Of a stretch of DNA of 7,031 nucleotides, positions 6,063 to 7,031 are shown piece after piece (positions within the stretch are counted from its first letter, which is position 1; the number at the start of each line of letters is the position of its first letter). Below the pieces are notes generated by a model, which did not search any database, had not been told where the DNA came from, and saw only the letters and a list, made by a program, of their open reading frames with translations. Made by a program: the position numbers and the translations under genes. The stretch comes from Sutterellaceae bacterium (lineage in GTDB: Bacteria > Pseudomonadota > Gammaproteobacteria > Burkholderiales > Burkholderiaceae_F): NCBI GenBank assembly GCA_030531135.1, contig JAUNOJ010000088.1, forward strand, positions 1 through 7,031, written 5' to 3'.

Positions 6063-6092
6063 ATTGTAGCCGCTGGCGCGCCCAAAGCGCAA
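6063..6092 (-). promoter_or_regulatory. Promoter of the thioredoxin-like/decarboxylase operon
   Basis: The minus strand has TTGCGC (6087-6092) and TACAAT (6063-6068) separated by 18 bases, directly after the fumC terminator and about 30 bases before the ATG. The -10 matches consensus at five of six positions and the -35 at four. Confidence 0.6.
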
Positions 6093-6130
6093 AAAAAACA
6101 AACCGATCGAGCGTTAACCCGACCGGTTCG
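6091..6130 (-). terminator. Rho-independent terminator of fumC
   Basis: On the minus strand a 13-pair stem (arms 6118-6130 and 6099-6111, three wobble pairs) with a six-base loop is followed by eight T (complement of 6091-6098). It sits about 65 bases after the fumC stop. Its T-run overlaps the -35 box of the next operon. Confidence 0.88.
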
Positions 6131-6146
6131 TTTTGCTTCGTGCTCT

Positions 6147-6172
6147 GGCTGCAGGATCTTGCTCCTACAGCC
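6147..6172 (-). repeat. Hairpin in the fumC 3' untranslated region
   Basis: GGCTG (6147-6151) pairs with CAGCC (6168-6172) and AGGA (6153-6156) with TCCT (6163-6166), with one mismatch and a six-base loop. No T-run follows, so it is not a terminator by itself. It may protect the 3' end of the message or be a dispersed repeat unit. Confidence 0.5.
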
Positions 6173-6195
6173 TTGCGTGAATCAAGCGCAACGGA

Positions 6196-7031
6196 TTATT
6201 GCGGATGAATCATCTTGGAAGGATCAACGTATTCGTTGAACTGTTCTTCCGTGCACATATCAAGCTTCAAGCAAGCTTCGCGCAAGCTCAAGTTTTCCTT
6301 GTGAGCGTACTTGGCGATCTTGGCAGCGTTGTCGTAGCCGACCAACGGAGACAGAGCCGTCACCAACATCAAGGAACGTTCCATCAATTCGTTGATGCGA
6401 TCGACGTTGGGCGTAATGCCGGCAACGCAGTGAATTTCAAAGGACTTCATGCAGTCAGCCAACAAGCGGATGCTCTGCAACAGGTTGTGAGCGATCACGG
6501 GCTTGAAGACGTTGAGTTCGAAGTTACCCTGGCTGGCAGCCATGTTGATGCAGGTGGCGTTACCCATGACCTGAACGGCAACCATCGTCACGGCTTCGCA
6601 CTGCGTCGGATTGACCTTACCCGGCATGATGGAAGAACCCGGTTCGTTGGCCGGAATGTTGATTTCGCCCAAGCCGCCGCGAGGACCGCTGGCGAGCCAA
6701 CGAATATCGTTGGCAATCTTCATCAAGTCGGCAGCCAAGCCGGCCAAAGCGCCTTCCAAGGTCACGAGAGCGTCGTGGCTGGTCAAACCCCAGAACTTGT
6801 TGGTGGCGTCGACAAACTTCAAACCCGTCACTTCGGTCAACGTAGCGGAAACGTCGGCACCGAAACCCTTCGGGGAGTTGATACCCGTACCGACGGCCGT
6901 ACCGCCGATAGCCAATTCGCGGCAGGTTTCCAAAGCGCCCATGATCTGCTGCTTGGCGTGCGTCATCATGGAAGCATAGCCGCTGAATTCCTGGCCCAAG
7001 GTCAAGGGCGTGGCATCCTGCAAGTGGGTGC
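6196..7031 (-). CDS. fumC: Class II fumarate hydratase, C-terminal part (cut by right edge)
   Basis: Catalyses the reversible hydration of fumarate to malate in the cytoplasm. This is the oxygen-stable, iron-free enzyme of the TCA cycle or of the reductive branch used in anaerobic fumarate respiration. About 278 C-terminal residues are visible. They begin at [14 protein letters not shown], whose histidine corresponds to H188 of the E. coli enzyme. The superfamily signature [13 protein letters not shown] carries the catalytic serine and the substrate-binding lysine and asparagine. [18 protein letters not shown] and the C-terminal [20 protein letters not shown] are typical of FumC rather than aspartase or argininosuccinate lyase. 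The gene continues past the edge, so start and promoter are not seen. It ends with TAA, then a hairpin and a strong terminator, so it is the last gene of its transcript. Confidence 0.95.
   Translation of the reverse strand, partial: THLQDATPLTLGQEFSGYASMMTHAKQQIMGALETCRELAIGGTAVGTGINSPKGFGADVSATLTEVTGLKFVDATNKFWGLTSHDALVTLEGALAGLAADLMKIANDIRWLASGPRGGLGEINIPANEPGSSIMPGKVNPTQCEAVTMVAVQVMGNATCINMAASQGNFELNVFKPVIAHNLLQSIRLLADCMKSFEIHCVAGITPNVDRINELMERSLMLVTALSPLVGYDNAAKIAKYAHKENLSLREACLKLDMCTEEQFNEYVDPSKMIHPQ

Noticed and set aside
6033..6101. N-terminal extension of the thioredoxin-like protein as a signal peptide
   Set aside because: The frame starts at a TTG in the T-run of the fumC terminator and crosses the likely promoter. 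The sequence lacks a proper hydrophobic core.
6147..6172. Relative of Pseudomonas REP elements (TGTAGGAGC start on the minus strand)
   Set aside because: Only a few bases resemble the REP consensus, the rest differs, and no second copy is in the window.

Overview
The window holds six protein genes, all on the minus strand. Two are cut by the window edges: the [FeFe]-hydrogenase at the left and class II fumarase at the right. Moderate GC, tight gene packing, a class II fumarase and anaerobic redox enzymes suggest an anaerobic or microaerophilic proteobacterium. My best guess is a gut betaproteobacterium of the Sutterella/Parasutterella kind. That guess comes from the general look of the proteins; no 16S or other marker gene is present.

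Layout in transcription order (right to left): (1) the C-terminal part of fumC (6196 to the right edge), followed by a hairpin and a strong rho-independent terminator at 6091-6130. (2) A two-gene unit with its own promoter (6063-6092): a small leaderless DsbC/DsbG-like thioredoxin-fold protein (5466-6032) whose active site reads CSWS instead of CPYC. It overlaps by four bases (ATGA) a fold-type III PLP-dependent decarboxylase of the LysA superfamily (4237-5469). (3) A TauE/SafE-family membrane permease (3322-4137), ended by a near-perfect terminator hairpin (3265-3299). (4) A 419-bp gene-free region (2903-3321) packed with short inverted repeats and palindromes. (5) A two-gene hydrogenase operon: a 670-residue protein joining a NuoF C-terminal iron-sulfur domain to a GltD/NfnB-type FAD and NAD(P)H oxidoreductase (890-2902), then the catalytic [FeFe]-hydrogenase subunit (left edge to 887), two bases downstream.

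Working model: the fusion protein exchanges electrons with NAD(P)H through its FAD and passes them through iron-sulfur clusters to the hydrogenase. The pair would then couple the cellular pyridine-nucleotide pool to H2. The fusion protein has no NuoF FMN/NADH domain, and no NuoE is seen, so this is not the usual bifurcating HydABC layout. The structured DNA upstream is the natural place for redox or metabolic control of the operon. The thioredoxin-like and decarboxylase pair is probably co-translated, but its substrate cannot be read from sequence alone.
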